NCBI GenBank assembly: GCA_902784615.1
Contig: CACZVN010000003.1
Coordinates: 62,001 to 126,000, forward strand
DNA length: 64,000 nucleotides
Direction: 5' to 3'
Source: an uncultured Prevotellaceae bacterium
GTDB taxonomy: Bacteria; Bacteroidota; Bacteroidia; Bacteroidales; Bacteroidaceae
Position numbers and translations under genes: made by a program. The notes under the pieces were generated by a model. The model was not told where the DNA came from. It saw nothing but the letters and a program-made list of their open reading frames with translations, and searched no databases. Of the stretch, positions 28,921-38,121 are shown piece by piece (the stretch's first letter is position 1; the number at the start of each line of letters is the position of its first letter).

Positions 28921-30722
28921 AGAAGATCATTCTAGGTCTATTACTGATTACAGCGACCAACCTTCAGGCACAGATACCTATGTGGGCCTTGCATCCTACG
29001 TATGACATGATCAAGCCCCTCAACAACGGGAACTTCGTCGTGATGAAGAACGGCAAGCAAGGCATTCTCGATGCTCAGGAATCACAGATCGTACCCATCA
29101 AATACGACAAGATCGACTTCTTCATCGGCAATATGGGCTTGATATACAATGACAACAAGTTGATTGCCTATACGAACGACAACGGTGAAATGAAAGATGT
29201 GTCAAACATGGACTACAAGACCGTTTGCCTCGACAGGTTCTCCGATGGTTATCTGGCTGTCTCCAACCAATCCGGCTACTATTTCCTCAAAGACAACGGT
29301 GATACGCCATTGGGCCCATACACTTTTGTCTATCCCTTCAGCGAAGGCTATGCTTGGGTAAAGGTTCCCAAGTCAGCCAAGCATGTCACGGACGGTGGTT
29401 ATACTTTCGATGTACTTTCAGCAGAGACTGGTCAGCCAGTCTATCTGGCACTCGGTGAATACGACAAGAGTGATATTGACTTCATTTCCACCTCCAGCAA
29501 TGGTAAGTGTATCATCGTACTGAAGAAACAATTCTTTGAGTACGACTACAGGACAGAAACCCTGACACCCTTAACGACCGACAACAACCCGAGCAACAAG
29601 AAGACCCGTGTGACCGCCAATGAGCGACCTGTGAAAGTCAATGTGGAGGGTGACCGTTTCAGCATTCAGGCCAAACAAGGTTATTTTACCTTCGACCCCA
29701 TGATGCGTCTCACTGGTATTACTTATACAGGTCAGCCCACACAGTATTTTGAGGTACCACAGCCACCCGTGGTGACCATGGAGAGTCCTATCGCCCCTGT
29801 TGCCTACAATGACACGAAACTGCTCGGACTGAATTATCTCGGCAAGGAGGTGTTGTCTGCCCAGTTTGACGAGGTGGTTCGCCGTTGGAACGACTATGTA
29901 CTGGTTAAGCAGAACGGAAAATATGGTGTGATCACATTCGACCCCAAATATACCTGTCAATTCGTCCTGAACGAGAAAATGAATATCGGCTTTGAGCACA
30001 AGAGCGTCGTCACCAACATCAAGGTGACTTGTCCGCCATACATGAAACTGCCGCTGATGACCCTTTCAAGTCTCGATAAGAACTGCACGATCAATATTGA
30101 CACCAGGAAGGAGAACACGAACATTGAGACGGCCGTACTCAGTTACAACTGTACGCTGGAGATGCCTGAGGAAGTCGGTTTGGAGCAGACAAGATCCGCC
30201 GTGAAGTTTGCCATCAACTACGATGGTCTGAAGTTCACCCCAGCCACGATCCCCTTCACCGCGTGGTATATCAACAACTATACCGTCGAATTGCTCTCCC
30301 ACCAGCAGAACGGATCGGTACTGACGGCAGAATTCCTCGTCAAGAACACAGGGCAGCACGACGGCATCAACTACTTCCGTGACGTGAGCATCGAAACTGA
30401 CGACTCTACCAACTGCGAATTCACCAAGGTGACTGAGGAGATGTACTCTGCACGCCTCTCCGGATTCCAGGAGAGCACCGTCAATTTCAGTGTCGATATC
30501 ACGGAAGACGGCTGTCCCACGATCACCTATCCCTTTAGTATCAACGTGAAGGGCAATGCTGCTTCATCCGCGAAGGGCAAGGGGAAAGACAAAGGCACTG
30601 ATGCCACAGAACAGAAACAAGAGGTGGTGCAGTCGAAGGCTTCTGTCAAGCATAAGAGCGTCAAGCAGAACAAACCGAAACCTGCGCCCAAGAAAGAAGA
30701 AAAGAAGATTATCCTTAAATAG
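28917..30722 (+). CDS. Secreted WG-repeat-like protein
   Basis: This 601-residue product has a signal peptide (cleavage after LQAQ, about 19). The first half contains repeats like those of WG/KWG proteins: NFVVMKNGKQGILD, FSDGYLAVSNQSGYYFLKD, FSEGYAWVKV, then YVLVKQNGKYGVITFD near residue 335. A beta-rich region follows, then a Lys/Ser/Ala-rich, Pro-containing tail that ends KKEEKKIILK. It is probably a periplasmic or surface binding protein. Its start overlaps the stop of kinase 4. Confidence 0.8.
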   Translation: MKKIILGLLLITATNLQAQIPMWALHPTYDMIKPLNNGNFVVMKNGKQGILDAQESQIVPIKYDKIDFFIGNMGLIYNDNKLIAYTNDNGEMKDVSNMDYKTVCLDRFSDGYLAVSNQSGYYFLKDNGDTPLGPYTFVYPFSEGYAWVKVPKSAKHVTDGGYTFDVLSAETGQPVYLALGEYDKSDIDFISTSSNGKCIIVLKKQFFEYDYRTETLTPLTTDNNPSNKKTRVTANERPVKVNVEGDRFSIQAKQGYFTFDPMMRLTGITYTGQPTQYFEVPQPPVVTMESPIAPVAYNDTKLLGLNYLGKEVLSAQFDEVVRRWNDYVLVKQNGKYGVITFDPKYTCQFVLNEKMNIGFEHKSVVTNIKVTCPPYMKLPLMTLSSLDKNCTINIDTRKENTNIETAVLSYNCTLEMPEEVGLEQTRSAVKFAINYDGLKFTPATIPFTAWYINNYTVELLSHQQNGSVLTAEFLVKNTGQHDGINYFRDVSIETDDSTNCEFTKVTEEMYSARLSGFQESTVNFSVDITEDGCPTITYPFSINVKGNAASSAKGKGKDKGTDATEQKQEVVQSKASVKHKSVKQNKPKPAPKKEEKKIILK

Positions 30723-30731
30723 ACAAGGTAC

Positions 30732-31412
30732 ATGCGAATAGATATTATCACCGTATTGCCTGAGATGCTTGAGGGCTTCGTCCACGAGAGTATCCTGGCA
30801 CGGGCAGAGAAGAAAGGACTGGCGGAGATCTGCCTCCATAATTTACGAGATTACACCCTTGATAAATGGCGCCGTGTGGATGATTACCCATACGGCGGCA
30901 GTGCTGGTATGGTGATGCAGTGCGAACCTATCGACCGCTGTATCTCTGCCCTGAAGGCCGAGCGCGGCTACGACGAGGTGATCTTCACCTCACCCGATGG
31001 CGAACGCTTCGACCAGCATATCGCCAACGAACTATCGCTGAAGGGAAATCTGATTATCCTCGCAGGCCACTATAAGGGTATCGACCAGCGCATCCGCGAC
31101 CATCTCATCACCCGCGAGATCTCCATCGGTGATTTCGTACTGACAGGTGGCGAACTCGTGGCAGCCATGATTGCCGATGCTGTGGTGCGTGTGGTGCCTG
31201 GTGTGATTGGCGACGAGCAATCTGCCCTCTCCGACTGTTTCCAGGACGATCTCCTTGCAGCCCCCATCTACACCCGTCCCGCTGACTATAAAGGCTGGAA
31301 GGTGCCAGAGATTCTGCTCAGCGGCAACGAGGCCAAGATCCGCAACTGGGAACTGGAACAGGCCATGGAACGCACCCGCCGCCTGCGCCCCGACCTCCTG
31401 AAAGAGGAATAG
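30732..31412 (+). CDS. trmD: tRNA (guanine37-N1)-methyltransferase TrmD
   Basis: The 226-residue SPOUT enzyme methylates G37 of tRNAs that read CNN and related codons, preventing frameshifts. Typical segments are [55 protein letters not shown] and [14 protein letters not shown]. The length is normal. It begins 9 bp after the island's last gene, and no promoter box or terminator is visible between them, so this essential gene is likely co-transcribed with the kinase operon. Confidence 0.96.
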   Translation: MRIDIITVLPEMLEGFVHESILARAEKKGLAEICLHNLRDYTLDKWRRVDDYPYGGSAGMVMQCEPIDRCISALKAERGYDEVIFTSPDGERFDQHIANELSLKGNLIILAGHYKGIDQRIRDHLITREISIGDFVLTGGELVAAMIADAVVRVVPGVIGDEQSALSDCFQDDLLAAPIYTRPADYKGWKVPEILLSGNEAKIRNWELEQAMERTRRLRPDLLKEE

Positions 31413-31422
31413 GAAGGCAGCA

Positions 31423-32814
31423 TTATTCCCTTTCCTTCACCCAGTATTCCACGCCGTAGTTCATACGACGGCTCTCGAACTTGTACTCAGGCCGGCTCAG
31501 GTAATTGCCGATCTTGATGAAGGACCCCTCATCCTCCTTATAGCCGCCCTTGAAGGTCTTCTTCAGACGGGCAGAGATGTCCTTCAGCGACAGCCATACG
31601 CCACCTTGGGGATCCGTCTCTGAGGTGGCTTCTGGTTTCTGGAAGAGCGACATCAGCATCTCGCCCAGTCCGCTGAGTTTCTGGTACTGCAGGTTATGAC
31701 GCATCAGCGCATGCTCCTCGTCCTTCGTCAGACAGTAGCGCAGTCCCAGCGTGCTCACCTCATGTTCCAACTGCGCGTAGAGTTGGGGATAATCGACGGG
31801 CGTGGTGAAATCGACGTCGCCCTCCACCGTCACGCAGATGAACCTTCGACTGCCACTGGGATCCGTCAGCGGCATCATCTCGTTGGTCGTGCCAATAAAT
31901 GAGGCATAGCGGCGATGAGAGGAATAGGCCTTGCCGTATGGCGGACGGTATTTCAGGTCGGAGGTCGAGACGAGGTACTTCAGCACGATCTGCTGACGCT
32001 GGGTGATCTTGTCGAACTCATCGAGGTTGATGAGCGCAAACGAGGTCAGACCAAGGTTCAGGTCACTTTCGTTCTTGAAGTTGATACGGTCGTTATAGTA
32101 GTCGCGCTGTTCGCGAGGCAGGAGGATGCGACAGAAACTGGTCTTGCCACAGCCCTGCCTACCTATTAGAAGAGGTACGAGCGCGTTGCCCGTCAACTGT
32201 CCCTTGCCTCGCCACATGGCCACCATCGAACGCATCCAGATATGGAAGAGGTGGGGCCACTCCGGATAGTCGCACTGGATGCGACGAGCCAAGGGCTCTA
32301 CCCTATCCTTGCCATCCCACTTGGGCAGATGGTCGAGGAAGTCGTTCATGGGGTCATAGGGCGTGATGTCGTTGGAGTTCACATAACGGCGGATATCCTT
32401 GTCCCAGCACTTGATGCCCTGCGAGAGCGCCCTCATCGTGATCGAGTTGCGCGCCTCCTCCGTCAGGTCCTGGAAGTCGAAGCCGTGACCCGTGCGCTGA
32501 CGATATTCTGCCACACCCCGCATCACGTTCTTCCTCAGTTCGTAGTTCTCGTTGAGGAACACGTCGATCTTCATCGTCAACAATGTCTCTGGTGGGATGT
32601 TCTTCAGCGGTTTGACGATATTTCGGCGCATACGGTACTTCTCGTCGTTGACCTCACGATAGGCATTCTCAAACACCTTCCGCACCAGTTCGGCATCCTT
32701 GCCAAGCGTCAGACTGAAGAGCACCTGCCGCTGGGCGACGGCCATCTCGAGACCAGCCTCACAGCAATAGGCCGCCAGACGGGTGAGTTGCAGGTGCGTA
32801 CGCCCCTCAGCCAT
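31423..32814 (-). pseudogene. VapE-like P-loop NTPase (DUF3874-type), 5'-truncated
   Basis: The frame encodes about 464 residues with Walker A in IGRQGCGKTSFC, Walker B in FALINLDEFDKI and the conserved SHRRYASFIGTTNE and GSRRFICV segments of VapE/DUF3874 primase-helicase-like proteins. Such proteins are usually longer, with an N-terminal primase-like part. Upstream of about 32814 the frame stays open to 33342 but reads through the antisense of a DUF6078-like gene, so only 31423-32814 is convincing. No promoter is visible at the truncated end. It is a probable relic of a mobile element. The intact C-terminus could still be expressed. Confidence 0.72.
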
Positions 32815-33144
32815 TACGTGCCAGAGAACCGTTTCGCCACAAACAGCATCAACCTCAACAATCCGCTGATGCAGACGGAGCAGTGTCCCTCCTACCGCAA
32901 TGACCAGCCCCGCCGGATGCCCGTCGGTCTCACGTGGCTCTACCACGACATGCCAGGCAGACAGGAGCGTGTCATCAAGGCCAACCTCATCCGTCATCTT
33001 ACCCGCACGGGCTATTACCGCTACCGCAACGGCTCCCGTCCTGTCACCCCCGATGTCGAAGCGTACATCCGCCGACTCCTGAAGGCCCACGGCATCACCC
33101 AGGAGCCACACTTCGACGGCTACACAGAAGACTACGTATGGTAA
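32815..33144 (+). pseudogene. DUF6078-like protein, 3' fragment
   Basis: The plus frame reads VPENRFATNSINL, then a Cys-Pro segment (TEQCPSYRNDQPRRMPVG), then MPGRQERVIKANLIRH, YYRYRNGSRPVTPDVE and a C-terminal Y-x-E-D-Y-V-W. This is the pattern of the C-terminal half of DUF6078 proteins. No matching N-terminal half lies upstream: the frame runs into the antisense of the VapE-like gene. It ends at TAA 33142-33144 and is followed by a good terminator, as expected for the real 3' end of a gene. Confidence 0.6.
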
Positions 33145-33191
33145 GTATAGGTTTGTACTATTACATTGGCAGGTCCTTAACACTGATATTG

Positions 33192-33225
33192 TCCGAAAAC
33201 TATTGAGAAAGTTTTCGGATTTTTT
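33192..33225 (+). terminator. Rho-independent terminator
   Basis: A perfect 9-bp stem TCCGAAAAC/GTTTTCGGA with a 10-nt loop is followed by TTTTTT. It terminates the DUF6078-like fragment. Confidence 0.85.
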
Positions 33226-33249
33226 CTTGGAAGTTTCAAATAAAATACT

Positions 33250-33257
33250 TATATTTG
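33250..33257 (+). promoter_or_regulatory. Bacteroidetes -7 box
   Basis: TATATTTG, 120 bp before the start at 33378, implying a long 5' leader for the secreted protein gene. Confidence 0.6.
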
Positions 33258-33377
33258 TAGCCGATTGGGCCAGTTCCGATGTGCATATTTTTATGGACAC
33301 CGATGAATTAAGTGAGAACACGGAATGGAACAAGGTTGGCAATTGAAAGTGAGGACTTCTTATCTTTAACTCTGCTT

Positions 33378-34415
33378 ATGACAAAAAGATTTGTGTTATT
33401 ACCTTTCCTGATGTGCTTTGGGCTGTTGGCTCAAGCTCAATTCGACTTTACAACGGAGAATGATAAAAAAGAATGGACATGTAAAACGAAGGATATTCAA
33501 CAGATTGGTACAGGAAGTGTATTCTTGAGTTTCGGCATTATATATGACATAGAAATCAAAAACTATAGTATCGACTTCCAATTCTTTGGTCAACAAGGAG
33601 TGAAAGAGGTGTGTAGGCGACTGACAAAAAAGGAAAGTGATAGCTATAATTATGCTGATGGTGTAACTGTTTCTTTAGATTTGAGTAATGGTGAAAGGCT
33701 GACATTTGAAAAAGAAAGAGTAGAAGACTATTTAGCCAATAGTGAAAATCGTGATAAAGGTATCTTTTCGTTTGATGTTGAACTCTTTTCGATGACAGGA
33801 TTAAGTAATAAAACTGATTTTGACAACTTAACTGACCCACAATTAGAGGATTATATGACAAGGCTGCTTAGTACCTATGACATAACTTGTATCAGTTTGT
33901 TGGGCCAGCGCTTTCCGATTACGAAGATTCGTACTGCACCAACATTTGATAGTATGTTTACAACACTAGGCCAGAAGATAGGGAGGTCATTTACTAATGG
34001 GTCGAATAGGAAAAACTCAACGACTCAAACAGACGTGTCTGCCAAATTCAAACACACATGGTTAGAACTGGATGTATATCAGAATCATGTGAAGGGGTTG
34101 CGGGTGCATGCAAATCTTGACGTGTGGAATGCAAAAGGAAAGGAACTGAGGATGGAATGTTACTTTTTTGACAGCAGTGGGCGACCATTGAGGGATTTCA
34201 ATAAGAATTTCTATTCTGGAGATGGTCAAGTATGTGCTGTCACCTCCTTCAGACCATCCTATGATGCCTCTACTTATTCAGATTTGAGCGTATTCATCCC
34301 CTATTCTGAACTGCACCTTTCCTCTGGATACCACACCATAGAATGCAGGACAACCATTTTCTATGGGGGGTACCAATATGCAGAAGACAATGGGTTGAGA
34401 TTCAGAATTCATTAA
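33378..34415 (+). CDS. Secreted protein of unknown function
   Basis: The 346-residue product starts at ATG 33378 (MTKRFVLLPFLMCFGLLAQA), which gives a clean signal peptide. The open frame reaches 33312, but that extension has no leader-like features. The mature part is polar and beta-rich. The C-terminal 130 residues (KHTWLELDVYQNHVKGLRVH onwards, with YSDLSVFIPYSELHL) resemble an immunoglobulin-like or jelly-roll fold. Base composition is more AT-rich than that of its neighbours, suggesting a recent arrival. It probably forms an operon with the next gene, 34 bp on. Confidence 0.7.
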   Translation: MTKRFVLLPFLMCFGLLAQAQFDFTTENDKKEWTCKTKDIQQIGTGSVFLSFGIIYDIEIKNYSIDFQFFGQQGVKEVCRRLTKKESDSYNYADGVTVSLDLSNGERLTFEKERVEDYLANSENRDKGIFSFDVELFSMTGLSNKTDFDNLTDPQLEDYMTRLLSTYDITCISLLGQRFPITKIRTAPTFDSMFTTLGQKIGRSFTNGSNRKNSTTQTDVSAKFKHTWLELDVYQNHVKGLRVHANLDVWNAKGKELRMECYFFDSSGRPLRDFNKNFYSGDGQVCAVTSFRPSYDASTYSDLSVFIPYSELHLSSGYHTIECRTTIFYGGYQYAEDNGLRFRIH

Positions 34416-34449
34416 GATTACAAAAAAACGACTATAAAACAATACTAAG

Positions 34450-35247
34450 ATGAAAAAGCAGATTATAACAATGACAGCCTTGCTCATGTCAGGTTTGAGT
34501 TGGGCAGGTAATGTGAAAGTGGTTAAAACTGAATATACTGGTGCCGATTTTGATTTCAGTGGCGCTTATGTGACTGTAAATGTAAAGTTGCAGGCAAGCA
34601 ATGTCGCTGAGGGAGAATGCGGATGCTTTGTGTTATTGAAGAATGAACGCTGGGATGGAGAAAACATGACAATCAATAAACTGTCGAAGTTGTGTGATGC
34701 CTTGTGTGTCGGTGATGCGGAACTGGAGCCTGTAGCAACAAGCAAGATAATTGATGTTCCTATTGATATCATGCTAGAGCGGAACCGTATGACGGGAAAT
34801 GACACCGTCCTCTATATGAAGACCTTCATCGTAGATTTTAATAAGAAGGCCATTATCGCACAAGGCGAAATGATCAGGTTCTCTCCTGACACACAAGAAA
34901 CCAGAGCACAAATGATTGGAAAAGCTGCAGAAATTGCTGGTGGTCTCTTTGGAGCGTTGCTAAGTAGTGGGAGCGATAAGGATATTCCTGATGGCTATAA
35001 GAAATGTGAAGCGTGTGAGGGAAAAGGTTACGAACGTGGAACTTCATTTAAATGTGAATACTGTAATGGTAAAGGCTATGTGGAAAAGGATTTCTGGGAC
35101 TATGGCGAGGAAAGACTTAACAAATCCATCAGTGAGGATTACGACAAACTCAAAAATGGTGACAATAACAACAAGAATGACAAGAAGAGCAAGGAAGAGC
35201 AGGAAGATGGATTAGGTAACATTCTAGATGATTTGTTTGGTTTCTAA
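34450..35247 (+). CDS. Secreted protein with DnaJ-type CxxCxGxG zinc motif
   Basis: The 265-residue product has a signal peptide (cleavage after SWA, about 20) and a beta-rich domain (about 22-155). A hydrophobic glycine-rich helix (about 160-177, IAGGLFGALLSSG) follows, then a pair of DnaJ-like repeats, CEACEGKGYERG and CEYCNGKGYVEK, which together would bind one zinc ion. The tail is Lys/Asn/Glu-rich and ends DLFGF. DnaJ-type zinc motifs are normally cytosolic, so an exported one is unusual. There is no J domain, so this is not a DnaJ. Function unknown. Confidence 0.75.
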   Translation: MKKQIITMTALLMSGLSWAGNVKVVKTEYTGADFDFSGAYVTVNVKLQASNVAEGECGCFVLLKNERWDGENMTINKLSKLCDALCVGDAELEPVATSKIIDVPIDIMLERNRMTGNDTVLYMKTFIVDFNKKAIIAQGEMIRFSPDTQETRAQMIGKAAEIAGGLFGALLSSGSDKDIPDGYKKCEACEGKGYERGTSFKCEYCNGKGYVEKDFWDYGEERLNKSISEDYDKLKNGDNNNKNDKKSKEEQEDGLGNILDDLFGF

Positions 35248-35270
35248 TGTAAGTATTTCAGCCAATAATT

Positions 35271-35304
35271 AAGTGCGCAAGGTGTTTCCCTGCGCACTTT
35301 GTTT
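35271..35304. terminator. Bidirectional terminator
   Basis: A perfect 9-bp stem AAGTGCGCA/TGCGCACTT with an 11-nt loop lies between two convergent genes. T-rich sequence follows on the plus side. Confidence 0.75.
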
Positions 35305-35321
35305 AAATATCTTGCTTCAGT

Positions 35322-36410
35322 TTATTTGCTGGCGAAGCGTTCGGCCTGCTGGCGGATGAGTTCGGTATCGTTGAAGTAGTCGATCTGCATGGCCTTGCGC
35401 ACCTCGTCCATCGTCTGGGCACCGACCTCGCGCGCCTGTTCCGTACCTTTCTTTAAGATGTTGTAGATCTCGGGGATATCCTGCTCAAACTCATGACGAC
35501 GCTGGCGCATGGGCTCGAGGAACTTGTTGAGCACCTGGTTCAGGAACTTCTTGCACTTCATGTCGCCCAGACCACCACGACGGTAGTGATCCTTCAGTTC
35601 GTCGAGGTTCTGGTACTCAGGCCAGAAGTCGGCGAAGTCCTGATCGCAGGAGAAGGCATCAAGATAGGTGAACACGGCATTACCCTCCACATGACCAGGG
35701 TCGTTGAGGTTGACATGCTCTGGATCGGTGTACATCGAGCGTACCTTCTGCCAAACCTCGTCAGCAGAGTCTGAGAGGTATATGCAGTTACCGAGCGACT
35801 TCGACATCTTCTCCTTACCATCTGTACCAGGCAGGCGACGGGCCGTGAGGTTCTCGGGCAACAGGATATCAGGCTCCACCAGCACGGGGGCATAGATCTG
35901 ATTAAAACGGCGCACCAACTCACGGGTCACCTCGAGCATCGGCTCCTGATCCTCACCAGCGGGCACGGTCGTCGATTTGAACAGTGTGATATCAGCGGCC
36001 TGAGAAACGGGGTAACAGAAGAAGCCAAGGGGGATATTAGCCTCGAAGTTACGCATCTTGATCTCCGTCTTCACCGTCGGATTACGCTGCACACGGCTCA
36101 CCGTGATGAGATTCATCAGATAGGTAGTGAGTTCAGCGAGTTCGGTAATCTGGCTCTGGATAAAGATGGTGCACTTCTCGGGATCGAGACCTGCTGCGAG
36201 GTAGTCGAGCGCCACCTCTATGATATTCTGGCGGATCTTCTCCGGATTATCGGCATTATCAGTGAGGGCCTGTACGTCGGCCATGAACACGAACATACGG
36301 TCGTAGTCGCCAGCATTCTGCAACTGGACACGACGACGAAGCGAGCCTACATAGTGGCCCAGATGAAGTTTTCCTGTTGGACGGTCACCCGTCAAGATTA
36401 CTTTTCCCAT
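35322..36410 (-). CDS. trpS: Tryptophanyl-tRNA synthetase
   Basis: The 362-residue class I synthetase has the HIGH-like motif in [13 protein letters not shown] (about 11-23) and the KMSKS loop exactly as [10 protein letters not shown] (about 198-207). It also has the Trp-binding and dimer segments [20 protein letters not shown]. It charges tRNA-Trp in the cytoplasm. The length is near normal for the bacterial enzyme. Its promoter box lies at 36446 on the minus strand. The gene converges on the DnaJ-zinc protein gene across a shared terminator. Confidence 0.96.
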   Translation of the reverse strand: MGKVILTGDRPTGKLHLGHYVGSLRRRVQLQNAGDYDRMFVFMADVQALTDNADNPEKIRQNIIEVALDYLAAGLDPEKCTIFIQSQITELAELTTYLMNLITVSRVQRNPTVKTEIKMRNFEANIPLGFFCYPVSQAADITLFKSTTVPAGEDQEPMLEVTRELVRRFNQIYAPVLVEPDILLPENLTARRLPGTDGKEKMSKSLGNCIYLSDSADEVWQKVRSMYTDPEHVNLNDPGHVEGNAVFTYLDAFSCDQDFADFWPEYQNLDELKDHYRRGGLGDMKCKKFLNQVLNKFLEPMRQRRHEFEQDIPEIYNILKKGTEQAREVGAQTMDEVRKAMQIDYFNDTELIRQQAERFASK

Positions 36411-36445
36411 TGTATCTTTTTAGTCTTTGATTTCAAATTTGGCTG

Positions 36446-36453
36446 CAAAGATA
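36446..36453 (-). promoter_or_regulatory. Bacteroidetes -7 box for trpS
   Basis: The minus strand reads TATCTTTG, 35 bp before the trpS start. Confidence 0.7.
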
Positions 36454-36604
36454 CTAAAAAAGCTTGTAAAGAACAACGGATTTGGGAGAATTAACGCAAT
36501 TCGGCCTATAATAAAGGCAAATCGGGGCAGAACACAGCAAGATCGCGAGGCTTTCGTAAATTGTTTTTTTCAAACCTATGCCTCAATAATTCACACCTTT
36601 TTTG

Positions 36605-36612
36605 TATCTTTG
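36605..36612 (+). promoter_or_regulatory. Bacteroidetes -7 box for the WYL regulator
   Basis: TATCTTTG, 22 bp before ATG 36635. Confidence 0.7.
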
Positions 36613-36634
36613 CACCATCAAACGATAATAATGT

Positions 36635-37546
36635 ATGGCAAAGAACCTTTTAAACAAGTATGTATGGTTGGTGGATACCATCTATAAAGCCAAGCGGATA
36701 ACGTATGAGGAGATCTGTCAACGCTGGCTTGACAATGACATGAGCGAAGGGAAGCCTCTCCCTCTGAGAACATTCCACAAATGGCGTATTGCTATCGAAG
36801 AGATGTTTGGCCTCATTATCGAAAACGAGCAAGGCGGCCGTTATCGTTATTATATCCAAAACGCAGACGAACTAAGGAGTGGTTCAATGCGTAGCTGGCT
36901 GTTTAATACGCTGACAGTGAGCAATCTTATGATGGAGAACGTCAGTATCAAGGATAAAGTCCTATTCGAAGAGATTCCTGATGGTGAACAGTTTCTTCCC
37001 ACTATTCTTGAGGCTTTGAAAAAGAATCAGGTGCTTGGTATGACCTATCAAAGTTACTCGCGAGACGAGGAGAATACCTTCGAGGTGGAGCCCCTTTGCC
37101 TGAAAGCCTTCAAACAGCGTTGGTACCTTGTTGCTCGCAGTCCTTATTATGATAAGATCATGATATATGCGCTCGATCGAGTTCATTGGCTGGAGGAAAA
37201 AGACAAGAGTTTCAAATACCCCAAAGACTTCATTCCAGAGGAATTCTTCGAAGATTGTTTTGGCATCATTTCTGATCAGAAAGTCGATGTTGAGACTATT
37301 AAGATCAAGGTTTCAGCAGGCCAGGCCAATTATCTCCGTAGTCTGACGCTCCATCAGACTCAAAAGGAGATTGAGCGGACTGATGAATATAGCATCTTTA
37401 CTGTCCGCTTGCGCCCCACCTTCGATTTTCGTCAGGAGATCCTTTCGCAGGGCAGCGATATTGAGGTGTTAGAGCCCAAATGGTTTCGCGACGAGGTGGC
37501 TGAGATTTCAAAACACATGTGGTATAAATATAAGGATGACAAATGA
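36635..37546 (+). CDS. WYL-domain transcriptional regulator
   Basis: The 303-residue protein has an N-terminal helix-turn-helix-like region (ITYEEICQRWLDND, LPLRTFHKWRIAIEEMFGLI) and a central WYL domain (about 125-200) bearing its namesake residues in KQRWYLVARSPYYDKIMIYALDRV. A C-terminal WCX-like extension follows (about 215-300). WYL domains sense small ligands, often nucleic-acid-related, and regulate defence and DNA-damage genes. Its stop overlaps the start of the DnaQ-like gene by 4 bp, so the two are translated together. Confidence 0.9.
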   Translation: MAKNLLNKYVWLVDTIYKAKRITYEEICQRWLDNDMSEGKPLPLRTFHKWRIAIEEMFGLIIENEQGGRYRYYIQNADELRSGSMRSWLFNTLTVSNLMMENVSIKDKVLFEEIPDGEQFLPTILEALKKNQVLGMTYQSYSRDEENTFEVEPLCLKAFKQRWYLVARSPYYDKIMIYALDRVHWLEEKDKSFKYPKDFIPEEFFEDCFGIISDQKVDVETIKIKVSAGQANYLRSLTLHQTQKEIERTDEYSIFTVRLRPTFDFRQEILSQGSDIEVLEPKWFRDEVAEISKHMWYKYKDDK

Positions 37547-38034
37547 GAGATTTTGCAGCAATAGACTTTGAGACGGCCAACAACGAGCGGACAAGTGTTT
37601 GCTCTGTGGGTGTGGTGATTGTGCGTAATGGCGAGATTGTTGATACGTTCTATTCCCTGATCCAGCCAGAGCCAAATTATTATAACTATTGGTGTACGCA
37701 GGTGCATGGCCTCACTCGCCAGGATACAGAAGAGGCGCCAGTTTTCCCCAAGGTGTGGAAACAGATAGAGCCATTGATAGAAGGTCTTCCCCTTGTGGCC
37801 CATAACAAGGCTTTCGATGAGAGTTGCCTGAAGGCTGTGTTCCGTTGTTATCAGATGGATTATCCTGATTATCCATTTTACTGCACATGTATGGCTTCTC
37901 GCAGGGCTTTCCCACAACTGCCCAACCATCAGTTGCATACAGTATCAGAATATTGTGGTTATCACCTCGCCAATCATCATCATGCCCTCGCTGATGCAGA
38001 GGCCTGCGCCTGGATCGCCAGAGAAATTTTATAA
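37543..38034 (+). CDS. DnaQ-like 3'-5' exonuclease
   Basis: The 163-residue protein is a DEDDh-type exonuclease: AAIDFETANNERTSVCS (Exo I, Asp8 and Glu10), PLVAHNKAFDESCL (Exo II) and HHALADAEACAWI (Exo III, with the His and Asp). It is a stand-alone domain, like DNA polymerase III epsilon relatives. It overlaps the WYL gene by ATGA, which suggests a two-gene module in which the regulator and nuclease act together. Its substrate is unknown. Confidence 0.9.
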   Translation: MRDFAAIDFETANNERTSVCSVGVVIVRNGEIVDTFYSLIQPEPNYYNYWCTQVHGLTRQDTEEAPVFPKVWKQIEPLIEGLPLVAHNKAFDESCLKAVFRCYQMDYPDYPFYCTCMASRRAFPQLPNHQLHTVSEYCGYHLANHHHALADAEACAWIAREIL

Positions 38035-38096
38035 AAAACTTCCTTCGAACATGTAACATTTTCGTTTTTTTGCATACTACATTAATGAAAAAGTAG

Positions 38097-38104
38097 TAAA
38101 TTTG
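38097..38104 (+). promoter_or_regulatory. Bacteroidetes -7 box for the RhuM-Fic gene
   Basis: TAAATTTG, 17 bp before ATG 38122. Confidence 0.55.
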
Positions 38105-38121
38105 CAAAGAATTAGAAATGT

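Noticed and set aside
32242-33144. A 300-residue plus-strand protein
   Set aside because: Its first two thirds are antisense of the VapE-like gene. Only the last 330 bp look like a real gene fragment.
31423-33342. A single 639-residue minus-strand protein
   Set aside because: Beyond about 32814 the sequence is low-quality antisense of a DUF6078-like fragment. Only the VapE-like part is credible.
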